From the NCBI GenBank assembly GCA_902496275.1, contig CABVAC010000057.1:1-8847 (forward strand): a stretch of 8,847 nt of DNA, in the 5' to 3' direction. Numbering within the stretch: the first letter of the stretch is position 1; the number at the start of each line of letters is the position of its first letter. Positions 1 through 6,251 of this stretch are shown here, one piece after another. Source of the stretch: an uncultured Collinsella sp. GTDB taxonomy: Bacteria; Actinomycetota; Coriobacteriia; Coriobacteriales; Coriobacteriaceae. A program made the position numbers and the translations under genes. Under the pieces are notes generated by a model that was not told the origin of the DNA, made no database searches, and saw only the letters and a list, made by a program, of their open reading frames with translations.

Positions 1-15
1 GTCGATCGCGAGTTC

Positions 16-53
16 CGCACGAGCCGGAGAGCACTTAATGTGCTCTCCGTGCG
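16..53. repeat. Bulged inverted repeat / hairpin downstream of the PFL-like gene
   Basis: CGCAC (16-20) and GGAGAGCAC (26-34) pair with GTGCTCTCC (40-48) and GTGCG (49-53). The result is a 14-bp stem with a 5-nt bulge (21-25) and a 5-nt loop (TTAAT). It lies about 70 nt beyond the stop codon of the leftward PFL-like gene. Neither strand has a T-run after it, so it is not a classical intrinsic terminator. It could be an mRNA 3' stabiliser, a protein-binding site or a degenerate terminator. No coding region is supported in 1-123. Confidence 0.6.
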
Positions 54-123
54 AGTCAGGACTGTCCGAGCAGGCGACCTTATATATTTGCCCTCCCCGG
101 GGCTCCTCGCCCGAACTCCTCAG

Positions 124-1488
124 CTAGTTCTTCAGCGAGTTCAGCGGCGCCGGGAAGCGTCCACCACGGTGGGCAAGCACGGTGCCGGCGTTGGGGTTCA
201 CCGGCATGATGGGCGCACGGCCGAACAGGCCGCCGTACTCGACGCAGTCGCCCACGCCCTTGCCAATGGCGGGAATCACGCGGACGGCCGTGGTCTTGTT
301 GTTGATGACGCCGATGGCCATCTCGTCGGCGATGATGCCGGCGATGGTCTCGACCGGGGTGTCGCCGGGGATGGCGATCATGTCCAGGCCGACGGAGCAC
401 ACACAGGTCATGGCCTCGAGCTTCTCGAGCGAAAGCGCGCCGGCTTCGACGGCGGCGATCATGCCGGCGTCCTCGGACACGGGGATAAAGGCGCCGGAGA
501 GACCGCCCACGCTGGAGCTGGCCATGACGCCGCCCTTCTTGACGGCATCGTTGAGCATGGCGAGCGCGCAGGTCGTGCCCGGGCCACCGCAGGTGCCAAC
601 ACCGATGATCTCGAGGATGCGTGCGACGGAGTCGCCGATGGCGGGCGTGGGAGCCAGCGACAGGTCGACAATGCCCTTCTCGACACCCAGGCGATGGGCG
701 GCCTCGCGGCTCATGAGCTCGCCGGCACGGGTGATCTTAAAGGCGGTCTGCTTGATCTTCTCGGCGACTTCCATCATCGATGCGGAATCGGGCAGCGTCT
801 CCAGGGCTGCGGCCATAACGCCGGGGCCCGAGACGCCTACGTTGATGACGGCGTCGGCCTCGCCACCGCCGTGGACGGCGCCCGCCATAAACGGGGAGTC
901 CTCGACCATGTTGGCAAAGCAGACAAACTTGGAGGCGCCAACGGAATCCTCATCTGCCGTAAGCTTGGCGGCATCGATGATGGTCTGAGCCGCCATGAGC
1001 ACGGCATCCATGTTGATGCCGGCGCGCAGGCTGGCGACGTTGACGCTGGAGCAGACGCGGCTCGTGGTGGCGAGCGCCTGGGGGATGGACTGGATGACGC
1101 GGCGGTCGGCGTCGCCGATGCCCTTCTGGACGAGTGCGGAGAAGCCGCCCAGGTAATCGATACCGAGCGTCTCTGCCGCGCGGTCGAGGGCATGCGCGAT
1201 AGGGGTGAGGTCCTCATCCTTGCAGCACGCGGCGATCTGCGCCACCGGGGTGACGGAAACGCGCTTGTTGACGATGGGGATACCGTACTCGCGCTCGAGG
1301 TTCTCGGCGGTCTCGACCAGGTGCTCAGCCGTGTGCGTCACGTGGTCGTAGATCTTCGTGCACATGCGGTCGAGGTTCTCGTCACCGCAACCCATGAGCG
1401 AAACACCCATGGTGATGGTCCTGATGTCGAGGTTCTGCTCCTCAACCATGCCGCGGGTTTCCGCGATTTCTGCGGGCGTGATCGCCAT
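124..1488 (-). CDS. PFL-like UPF0210 / DUF711 family protein
   Basis: The product is 454 residues, the usual full length for the UPF0210 (DUF711) family. This family is structurally related to the ten-stranded barrel of pyruvate formate-lyase and class III ribonucleotide reductase, but its biochemical role is not established. Family-like segments include RTITMGVSLMGCGDENLDRM (about 23-42), CSSVNVASLRAGINMDAV (146-163), GAVHGGGEADAVINVGVSGP (203-222), DLSLAPTPAIGDSVARILE (275-293) and CGGPGTTCALAMLNDAVKKGG (300-320). I see no C-terminal glycyl-radical signature (RVxG[FWY]), so radical chemistry should not be assumed. There is no signal peptide or membrane segment, so it should be cytosolic. 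The start at 1488 is chosen because AGGAG lies 7 nt upstream; an in-frame ATG 19 codons earlier has no such site and would sit inside the predicted promoter. In many bacteria this family is encoded beside a small ACT-domain protein; none is present here on the upstream side. The gene follows metH on the same strand but probably has its own promoter. Confidence 0.9.
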   Translation of the reverse strand: MAITPAEIAETRGMVEEQNLDIRTITMGVSLMGCGDENLDRMCTKIYDHVTHTAEHLVETAENLEREYGIPIVNKRVSVTPVAQIAACCKDEDLTPIAHALDRAAETLGIDYLGGFSALVQKGIGDADRRVIQSIPQALATTSRVCSSVNVASLRAGINMDAVLMAAQTIIDAAKLTADEDSVGASKFVCFANMVEDSPFMAGAVHGGGEADAVINVGVSGPGVMAAALETLPDSASMMEVAEKIKQTAFKITRAGELMSREAAHRLGVEKGIVDLSLAPTPAIGDSVARILEIIGVGTCGGPGTTCALAMLNDAVKKGGVMASSSVGGLSGAFIPVSEDAGMIAAVEAGALSLEKLEAMTCVCSVGLDMIAIPGDTPVETIAGIIADEMAIGVINNKTTAVRVIPAIGKGVGDCVEYGGLFGRAPIMPVNPNAGTVLAHRGGRFPAPLNSLKN

Positions 1489-1495
1489 CCTTGCG

Positions 1496-1500
1496 CTCCT
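1496..1500 (-). promoter_or_regulatory. Shine-Dalgarno that fixes the PFL-like start
   Basis: The minus strand reads AGGAG, a 7-nt spacer (CGCAAGG), then ATG at 1488. The upstream in-frame ATG at 1545 has nothing comparable, so the shorter protein is preferred. Confidence 0.85.
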
Positions 1501-1523
1501 ATCTGCCAAAACGAGCATAATCT

Positions 1524-1552
1524 TATCTATTCTAACGTGCTGCACGTGCCAA
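1524..1552 (-). promoter_or_regulatory. Predicted sigma-A/sigma-70 type promoter of the PFL-like gene
   Basis: On the minus strand TTGGCA (1552-1547) and TAGATA (1529-1524) are separated by exactly 17 nt. Transcription would begin near 1516, giving a leader of about 30 nt that ends in the AGGAG Shine-Dalgarno. The -35/-10 spacer contains the odd palindrome ACGTGC-T-GCACGT (1535-1547), which would be well placed for a repressor. The promoter is predicted from sequence only. Confidence 0.55.
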
Positions 1553-1570
1553 GTGGCGCATGCGGCACGT
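1544..1570. repeat. Inverted repeat ACGTGCC/GGCACGT between metH and the PFL-like gene
   Basis: ACGTGCC (1544-1550) and GGCACGT (1564-1570) are a perfect 7-bp inverted repeat with a 13-nt spacer. The left arm is shared with the odd palindrome ACGTGC-T-GCACGT (1535-1547), so the ACGTGC core occurs three times in 36 bp. In the leftward direction it is preceded by A's and not followed by U's, so it does not look like a metH terminator. It overlaps the predicted -35 box and is better read as a candidate operator. Confidence 0.45.
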
Positions 1571-1596
1571 TTTGGTGCTCGGTTGTTTCCGTTGTG

Positions 1597-4155
1597 TTAC
1601 TGCCCAAAGACCTCTTCGGCGATGCGCGCGCTCTCGGCGGCGTCCTTGGCGTAGTAGTCCGCGCCGATCTGCTTGGCGTATTCGGGGGTGAGTACGGCGC
1701 CGCCCACGATGATCTTGACGCCTGGCACCTCGGTATGAAGCAGCTTGATGGTTTCCTCCATGGCGACGACCGTGGTAGTCATAAGCGCCGAGAGGCCGAC
1801 GAGCTTGATATCGCGCTCCTTGACGGTCTTGAGCACTTCTTGCGGATCGACGTCGCGGCCTAGGTCAAAGACGGTATAGCCGTAGTTATCGAGCAGCATT
1901 TTGACGATGTTCTTGCCAATATCGTGGATGTCGCCCTTGACGGTGGCCACGCAGATCTTGCCCTTGTCGGCGATCTCGCCGGCGGGCATCAGGCGCTTGA
2001 TGGTGTCGAAGCCCACGCGCGCGGCCTCGGCCGAGGCCATGAGCTGCGGCAGGAAGAACTTGCCCTGGTCAAAGAGGACACCCACCTCGTCGAGGGCGGG
2101 GATAAAGTGGTTGTTGATGAGGTCCATGGCGTCGTGATCCGCTAGCAGGCGCTCGGTCTCGCCCGCGATCTCGCCTTTGCGGCCCGAGACGACCATGCGA
2201 CGAATCGGGTCGTCGTTGCCGTCGGTGCCGGCGGTGCCGGCAGCGGGCGCGGCATCACTCGATGCGGCCTGAGCAGCTGCCGGGTTGGCGGCGATCTTGT
2301 ACGGATCGGTCCAGCCGGCATAGCGCTCGATGTATCCGGTCGAGCCCTCGTCCTCAACGCTCAACACGCGATAGCTGTAGACGGTATCCATAAAGCGCTT
2401 GGAACCCGGGTTCATGATGGGGGCGTCCAGGCCCGCGCCGAAGGCGGCAGCCAAAAAGACCGAGCCCAGCAGCGGGCGGGCAGGCAGGCCAAAGCTGATG
2501 TTCGACACGCCGAGCGCACATTTGACGCCCAGGCGCTCCTTGCACAGGGACATGGCGCGCAGGATCTGCTCGGCCTGGCGCTGGTTGGTCGAGGCGGTCA
2601 TGACCAGGCAGTCGATGAGGACGCGGTCCGGGCCGATGCCGTAACGGGCAGCCTCGGCCACGATGTGCTCGGCGATGGCGAAGCGAGCCTCGGCGGTATC
2701 GGGGATGCCGCCTTCGTCGAGCGTAAGGCCGACAACGTTGGTGCCGTAGTGGGCGACCAGCGGAAAGATCTCATCCATGATCTGCTGCTTGCCATTGACC
2801 GAGTTGATGATGGGCTTGCCGGCGTAGCGGCGCACGGCGGCCTCGACAGCGGCGGGATCGGTGGAGTCGATCTGCAGCGGCAACAGCGTGGAGCCCTGGA
2901 GCTGTTCGGTCGCCTGTTGGATGATCTTGACCTCGTCGATCTCGGGCAGGCCGACGTTGACGTCCAGGATATCGGCGCCCTGTTCCTGCTGGCTGATGCC
3001 CTGGCTCACGACGTAGTCCAGATCGCCGTCGCGCAGGGCCTGCTGCAGACGCTTTTTGCCGGTGGGGTTGATGCGCTCGCCGATGACGGCGATCTTGTGG
3101 CCGTCGCAGGGAAGGTCCACCACGGTCTGGGCGCTTGTGACCGACATGCTGGGCTTGCGGTGGCGCGGGCTGGGCGTGTGGTTGTCGATAAGCGTGCGCA
3201 AGGCCGCCATGTGCGCCGGCGTGGTGCCGCAGCAACCGCCCACGACGCTCACACCGTCGGCGATCATGCCGGCGACGGCCTCGGCGTATTCGGGGGCTTG
3301 GATATCAAAGACGGTGTTGCCGTCGTCGTCTACATGGGGGAGTCCTGCATTAGCCTGCACCATAACGGGCTTGTCGGTAACGGTGAGCATACGTGCGGCG
3401 AGTCCTCGGAGCTCGGCCGGTCCTTGGCTGCAGTTGATGCCCAAAACGTCGGCACCGATGGCGTCGAGCGTGATGGCGGCGACCTCGGGGCTCGTTCCTA
3501 GGAAGGTACGGCCGTCTTCCTCAAAGGTCATGGTGGCAAAGACGGGCAGGTCGGAGTTCTCGCGGCAGGCGAAGACAGCCGCCTTGATCTCGGCGAGGTC
3601 GGTCATGGTCTCGATAATAAAGAGGTCCACACCCGCGGCGACGCCGGCGCGCACTTCCTCGGCAAAGAGGTCGTAGGCCTCGTCGAAGCTCAGAGTACCC
3701 AGGGGGCGAAGCAGCGCGCCGATGGGGCCGATATCGCCGGCGACGTAGCGGGCGCCGGCCTCGCGGGCGCAGGTGACGGCCGCGGCAAAGACGTCTGCCA
3801 CGGTGGCAGCACCGTCGAGCTTGTGGGCGTTGGCGCCAAAGGTGTTGGCGGTGATCACGTCACAGCCAGCCTCGACATATTGACGTTGGATATCGGTGAT
3901 AACCTGGGGTTCCTCAAAGTTGAGCAGCTCGGGCAGGGCGCCCGCCTTCATGCCAGCGGCCTGCAACATGGTGCCCATGCCGCCGTCGAACAGCAGGTGT
4001 CCCGTGCCATCGATGGCCGCACGCAGGCGATCGTCCTTAATGCGCAGATCGTCGATTGTGCGCGTCTTGTACGTGGCACCGTTGCGACGTGCGGCATCAA
4101 CAGGTGCCGCCAATGCAGTGCCGTCAGAATCATGAGTGATAAGCGGAGTAAACAT
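1597..4155 (-). CDS. metH: Cobalamin-dependent methionine synthase lacking the C-terminal reactivation domain
   Basis: The 852-residue protein transfers a methyl group from 5-methyl-THF through cob(I)alamin to homocysteine, making methionine in the cytosol. Domain order: homocysteine-binding barrel (about 50-325) with GGMGTML near 58 and zinc ligands Cys242 (NCSQGP) and Cys308-Cys309 (GGCCGTTPAH); pterin-binding barrel (about 352-615) with IGERINPTGKKR and NSVNGK; an Ala/Gly-rich linker (about 622-648); four-helix cap (about 660-735) with FDQGKFFLPQLMASAEA; and a Rossmann-type cobalamin domain (about 733-851). The last carries DIHDIGKN, whose His744 should be the cobalt ligand (DxHxxG). The protein then stops; E. 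coli MetH is about 1227 residues and continues into the SAM-binding reactivation domain. The missing domain is supplied by the gene immediately upstream. The start at 4155 is supported by AGGAG 6 nt upstream, and that site overlaps the upstream stop codon, implying translational coupling. The N terminus has about 50 residues before the first barrel motif, somewhat long for the family. Confidence 0.95.
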   Translation of the reverse strand: MFTPLITHDSDGTALAAPVDAARRNGATYKTRTIDDLRIKDDRLRAAIDGTGHLLFDGGMGTMLQAAGMKAGALPELLNFEEPQVITDIQRQYVEAGCDVITANTFGANAHKLDGAATVADVFAAAVTCAREAGARYVAGDIGPIGALLRPLGTLSFDEAYDLFAEEVRAGVAAGVDLFIIETMTDLAEIKAAVFACRENSDLPVFATMTFEEDGRTFLGTSPEVAAITLDAIGADVLGINCSQGPAELRGLAARMLTVTDKPVMVQANAGLPHVDDDGNTVFDIQAPEYAEAVAGMIADGVSVVGGCCGTTPAHMAALRTLIDNHTPSPRHRKPSMSVTSAQTVVDLPCDGHKIAVIGERINPTGKKRLQQALRDGDLDYVVSQGISQQEQGADILDVNVGLPEIDEVKIIQQATEQLQGSTLLPLQIDSTDPAAVEAAVRRYAGKPIINSVNGKQQIMDEIFPLVAHYGTNVVGLTLDEGGIPDTAEARFAIAEHIVAEAARYGIGPDRVLIDCLVMTASTNQRQAEQILRAMSLCKERLGVKCALGVSNISFGLPARPLLGSVFLAAAFGAGLDAPIMNPGSKRFMDTVYSYRVLSVEDEGSTGYIERYAGWTDPYKIAANPAAAQAASSDAAPAAGTAGTDGNDDPIRRMVVSGRKGEIAGETERLLADHDAMDLINNHFIPALDEVGVLFDQGKFFLPQLMASAEAARVGFDTIKRLMPAGEIADKGKICVATVKGDIHDIGKNIVKMLLDNYGYTVFDLGRDVDPQEVLKTVKERDIKLVGLSALMTTTVVAMEETIKLLHTEVPGVKIIVGGAVLTPEYAKQIGADYYAKDAAESARIAEEVFGQ

Positions 4156-4161
4156 CGAGGG

Positions 4162-4166
4162 CTCCT
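4162..4166 (-). promoter_or_regulatory. metH Shine-Dalgarno overlapping the upstream stop codon
   Basis: The minus strand reads ATTAGGAG, 6 nt, then ATG (4155). The TAG of the upstream activation gene (4167-4165) supplies part of the AGGAG. A ribosome terminating there sits on the metH initiation region, a layout that usually keeps the two proteins in proportion. Confidence 0.8.
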
Positions 4167-4953
4167 AATGGCTGGAATAGCAGGTGGTGTGGGCGGCGCG
4201 GAAGCGGCAGTGCTCGCGCATGCGGCAGATATTGCAGGTGGGGCGGCTCTGGGCGTCGTGGACTTCGCCTTCGAACAGACCGATCACCGCGGTCACGCTC
4301 TTGGTGGGCATGAGCAGGCTGGTGGGTGTGACGGTCAGACCGATGAGCCGCGTGGCGTTGAGCGCATTGACGATCGAGCGCTGGGCCGAGAGCGGGCAGT
4401 CGCCGTAGCCGGGACTAAAGCGCCAGTTGCCGGCGAGCCCATGAACGGCGGCGTCCGTCTTGACCTGCTGGTCCATTTGCTCAACGGCGGCTTCCACGTA
4501 AGCGGAGCACGCGGCGTCGAGCACGGCGCCCTCCAGGGGATGTTGGGCTCCCGTGGTGCGCAGGCGACGCTCGGCGTCCATGCCGAGGGTGCATGCCATG
4601 AGTGCGGCAAAGCGGGCGTCTTTGAGATGTCGATAGATATCGCGACCGCGCAGCTCAACGTTGGTGCCGACCAGGCGAATGCAAGGTTCTCCCTGCTCGT
4701 CCACACCCGTGGCATCGACGGCAAACACGCGGCGCACGCCACGGGGCTCAATGTCCAATTCCAGACGCTCGACCACAAGCTCAATACGCTGCGACAGCTC
4801 GGGCTCAATCTGCTGGCCGCCGTAACCCAGATACCGCAGCATCTCGGCACGGTCGACACGGGGATGGTACGCAGCATCGATACGGTAGAGCGCCGGCGAC
4901 GCAAGGTCGGCCGGCACTTCGACAGCGATTGTATCGATGTGCGGTTTTTCCAT
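4165..4953 (-). CDS. Stand-alone methionine synthase reactivation-domain protein
   Basis: The 262-residue protein matches the C-terminal activation domain of MetH made as a separate polypeptide. In that domain family SAM remethylates cob(II)alamin after accidental oxidation, together with an electron donor. Visible motifs: EMLRYLGYGGQQIE near 38-50, typical of the stand-alone form; RFSPGYGDCPLSAQ (178-191), the RxSPGYG segment corresponding to the SAM-binding loop of MetH; and IGLTVTPTSLLMPTKSVTAV (204-223), the conserved segment after it. The last 25 residues carry CNICRMREHC (Cys240, Cys243, Cys249) plus Cys258, a Cx2Cx5C cluster that could bind metal or an iron-sulfur centre; this is inference. 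The start codon overlaps the metF stop by one base (TAATG), and the stop overlaps the metH Shine-Dalgarno. It therefore sits translationally coupled between its pathway partner and its presumed client enzyme. No accepted short gene symbol is assigned. Confidence 0.9.
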   Translation of the reverse strand: MEKPHIDTIAVEVPADLASPALYRIDAAYHPRVDRAEMLRYLGYGGQQIEPELSQRIELVVERLELDIEPRGVRRVFAVDATGVDEQGEPCIRLVGTNVELRGRDIYRHLKDARFAALMACTLGMDAERRLRTTGAQHPLEGAVLDAACSAYVEAAVEQMDQQVKTDAAVHGLAGNWRFSPGYGDCPLSAQRSIVNALNATRLIGLTVTPTSLLMPTKSVTAVIGLFEGEVHDAQSRPTCNICRMREHCRFRAAHTTCYSSH

Positions 4954-5825
4954 TACCCCAGGCGCTCCATAATGGTCGCGGCGATCGCAGGACGGTTCAT
5001 AGTGTACAGGTGCAGGCCGTCAGCGCCGTGCTCCTTGAGGTCGCAAAGCTGGCGGGCTGCATAATCTACACCAGCTGCCTGCAGGCTCTCGGGGTCGTTC
5101 TCGTACTTGGCGAGAATCTTGATGACGGGGGAGGGCAGCGACGCGCCGCACATAAAGACCATGCGGCTGATCTGCGACTTGCCCATAAACGGCATGATGC
5201 CCGCGGTAATGGGCACGGTGATGCCGGCCTTGTCGGCAAGCTCGCGAAAACGGTAGAAGCACTCATTATCAAAGAAGAGCTGCGTCACAAAGAAGCTTGC
5301 GCCGGCGTCCTGCTTTTGCTTGAGGTGTTCGACCGAGAGGTTGAGGTCCTCACAGGCAATGTGGCCCTCGGGGTAGGCTGCGGCGCCCACACAAAAGCCG
5401 GCGTCGACGAGCTCGGGGATGAGGTCGCGGGCGTAGGCGTAGTCCGAGGCGGGCTTGTCGTCCTCGGTCGCGCCGGCAGGGAGATCGCCACGCAGGGCCA
5501 GAATGTTTTCAACGCCGGCGGTGCGATACTCGTCGATCTTGGCGGCGATATCGGCATGCGAGCGGCCCACGCAGGTAAGGTGTGCCACCGAGGGTGTATC
5601 GAATTCGCTCGTAATCATATGCGCGATGGGGGCGGTGGTGGCGCCGTTGCCCGAGCCGCCGGCCGAGCAGGTGACCGAGACAAAGCTCGGCGAAAGCTTG
5701 CACAGATTGCCTGCCACTTCGCGAGCCGTGTCGAGGGTGAGCTCGCCCTTGGGCGGGAACATCTCAAACGAAACGGGCGCGGTGCCCTGGGATGCTGCCT
5801 GCTTAAAAACCTCGTCGACGCGCAT
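4953..5825 (-). CDS. metF: 5,10-methylenetetrahydrofolate reductase
   Basis: The 290-residue single-domain flavoprotein has the usual bacterial length. It reduces 5,10-methylene-THF to 5-methyl-THF, the methyl donor used by the MetH encoded two genes downstream. Motifs: FEMFPPK (20-26), with Glu21 at the position of catalytic Glu28 of E. coli MetF; SVTCSAGGSGNGAT (50-63); HLTCVGR (82-88); NILALRGDLP (107-116), with Asp113 matching the conserved flavin/folate aspartate; FFVTQLFFDN (178-187); and PITAGIMPFMGKSQISRM (205-222). The start at 5825 is chosen because AGAGGAG ends 6 nt upstream and the protein begins right before the conserved region. An in-frame ATG 22 codons earlier has no ribosome site and adds an unconserved stretch. 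It is the first gene of the leftward operon and shares a TAATG junction with the next gene. No strong promoter is recognisable: a TAGAAT -10-like hexamer at 5869-5874 lacks a convincing -35. Confidence 0.95.
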   Translation of the reverse strand: MRVDEVFKQAASQGTAPVSFEMFPPKGELTLDTAREVAGNLCKLSPSFVSVTCSAGGSGNGATTAPIAHMITSEFDTPSVAHLTCVGRSHADIAAKIDEYRTAGVENILALRGDLPAGATEDDKPASDYAYARDLIPELVDAGFCVGAAAYPEGHIACEDLNLSVEHLKQKQDAGASFFVTQLFFDNECFYRFRELADKAGITVPITAGIMPFMGKSQISRMVFMCGASLPSPVIKILAKYENDPESLQAAGVDYAARQLCDLKEHGADGLHLYTMNRPAIAATIMERLG

Positions 5826-5831
5826 ATCGTG

Positions 5832-5838
5832 CTCCTCT
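5832..5838 (-). promoter_or_regulatory. metF Shine-Dalgarno that fixes the start
   Basis: The minus strand reads AGAGGAG, CACGAT, ATG. The strong site with a 6-nt spacer selects the ATG at 5825 over the earlier in-frame ATG at 5891. Confidence 0.85.
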
Positions 5839-5989
5839 AGATACGTAATAGTGTGATGTGTTGTAAGGATTCTACTGCACCACTGTGCCACGGTGGAGTT
5901 TCACTGGCTATTTGGGGATACCAATCAAAGATGCCTTGCTATCGGCATTTCCTATAACAGAGCGGCTAATCTAGGCACGGACTATAAAG

Positions 5990-6015
5990 ACTGGTATCTG
6001 ATGCAAAATACCAGT
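5990..6015. repeat. Perfect inverted repeat ACTGGTAT-N10-ATACCAGT, candidate operator
   Basis: ACTGGTAT (5990-5997) and ATACCAGT (6008-6015) are perfect 8-bp arms 18 bp apart centre to centre, a little under two helical turns. A degenerate relative lies at 5903-5925: ACTGG-c-TAT, six bases, then ATACCAAT. Two related dyads in a divergent promoter region suggest a regulator of metF, glnN or both; the regulator is unknown. It could alternatively fold as an RNA hairpin in a metF leader. Confidence 0.5.
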
Positions 6016-6135
6016 TAATAGAGCTCCATCCCAAATTGACTACCCTTAAACCATGGGGAGAGGTCTGCTATTTATACAGTTGATTGGCTGTTGAGGGTGG
6101 CAACGCCGCCTCGATAGGGTAACCTCATTGATTGG

Positions 6136-6230
6136 TTTCGCGACGGCAACATAACGGTAATGTCGCGGAAACACGGCGAGTCTAAGCTATGACTCGTTCG
6201 TTAGTAATCAACACCGCTTCTCACGCGGTG
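6136..6230 (+). promoter_or_regulatory. Three successive stem-loops in the glnN leader
   Basis: Stem 1: TTTCGCGAC (6136-6144) pairs with GTCGCGGAA (6162-6170) through one G-U, with a 17-nt loop. Stem 2: CGAGTC (6177-6182) with GACTCG (6191-6196), 8-nt loop. Stem 3: CACCGC (6212-6217) with GCGGTG (6225-6230), 7-nt loop, ending 8 nt before the Shine-Dalgarno. None is followed by a T-run, so simple termination is not indicated. They could be DNA-level operators, an RNA leader controlling translation, or chance. They match no leader motif I recognise. Confidence 0.4.
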
Positions 6231-6238
6231 CCGATACG

Positions 6239-6245
6239 AAGGGAG
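6239..6245 (+). promoter_or_regulatory. glnN Shine-Dalgarno that fixes the start
   Basis: AAGGGAG followed by 6 nt (TTCCGT) and ATG at 6252. The earlier in-frame ATG at 6189 has no such site and lies inside the stem-loop region. Confidence 0.85.
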
Positions 6246-6251
6246 TTCCGT

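Larger units (their letters stand above)
5839..6238. promoter_or_regulatory. Divergent metF-glnN intergenic region, AT-rich, no gene seen
   Basis: This is about 400 bp between the Shine-Dalgarno sites of two divergent genes and must hold both promoters. It is clearly more AT-rich than the flanking genes. It contains inverted repeats at 5990-6015 and 5903-5925, three TTGATTGG octamers (5921-5928 minus, 6080-6087 plus, 6128-6135 plus), a 5931-5948 hairpin (ATGCC/GGCAT) and a tight hairpin at 5880-5896 (CCACTGT/ACGGTGG). Possible plus-strand promoter pieces are TTGATT (6128-6133) with CATAAC (6150-6155) at 16 nt, or TTGAGG (6091-6096) with ATAGGG at 17 nt; both are weak. I see no S-box (SAM-I) or cobalamin-riboswitch consensus on the metF side. 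Only very short frames occur (for example 13 codons from 6053), with nothing to mark them as genes. Confidence 0.6.

Noticed and set aside
1544..1570. Intrinsic terminator of metH
   Set aside because: In the leftward direction the stem is preceded by A's and not followed by U's, and it overlaps a good promoter for the next gene.
40..1863. A 607-codon plus-strand open frame across the PFL-like gene and the end of metH
   Set aside because: It is antisense to two clear protein families, rich in Gly/Asp/Ala/His repeats typical of the complement of GC-biased codons, and crosses a promoter region; no homology is recognisable.
2665..5064. Plus-strand frames of about 278 and 413 codons opposite metH, the activation gene and the end of metF
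   Set aside because: Same compositional shadow effect; they run across gene junctions and have no family motifs or ribosome sites.
5839..6060. SAM or cobalamin riboswitch upstream of metF
   Set aside because: Read on the minus strand, the S-box core and the B12-box consensus are both absent; only short unrelated hairpins are visible.
6053..6094. A 13-codon leader peptide before glnN
   Set aside because: No ribosome site of note, no run of regulatory codons (Gln, His, Met), and it lies upstream of the likely promoter pieces.
6177..6230. ANTAR-type two-hairpin antitermination site before glnN
   Set aside because: The loops are 8 and 7 nt (TAAGCTAT, TTCTCAC), do not show the A-x-x-G hexaloop pattern, and the second hairpin has no T-run.
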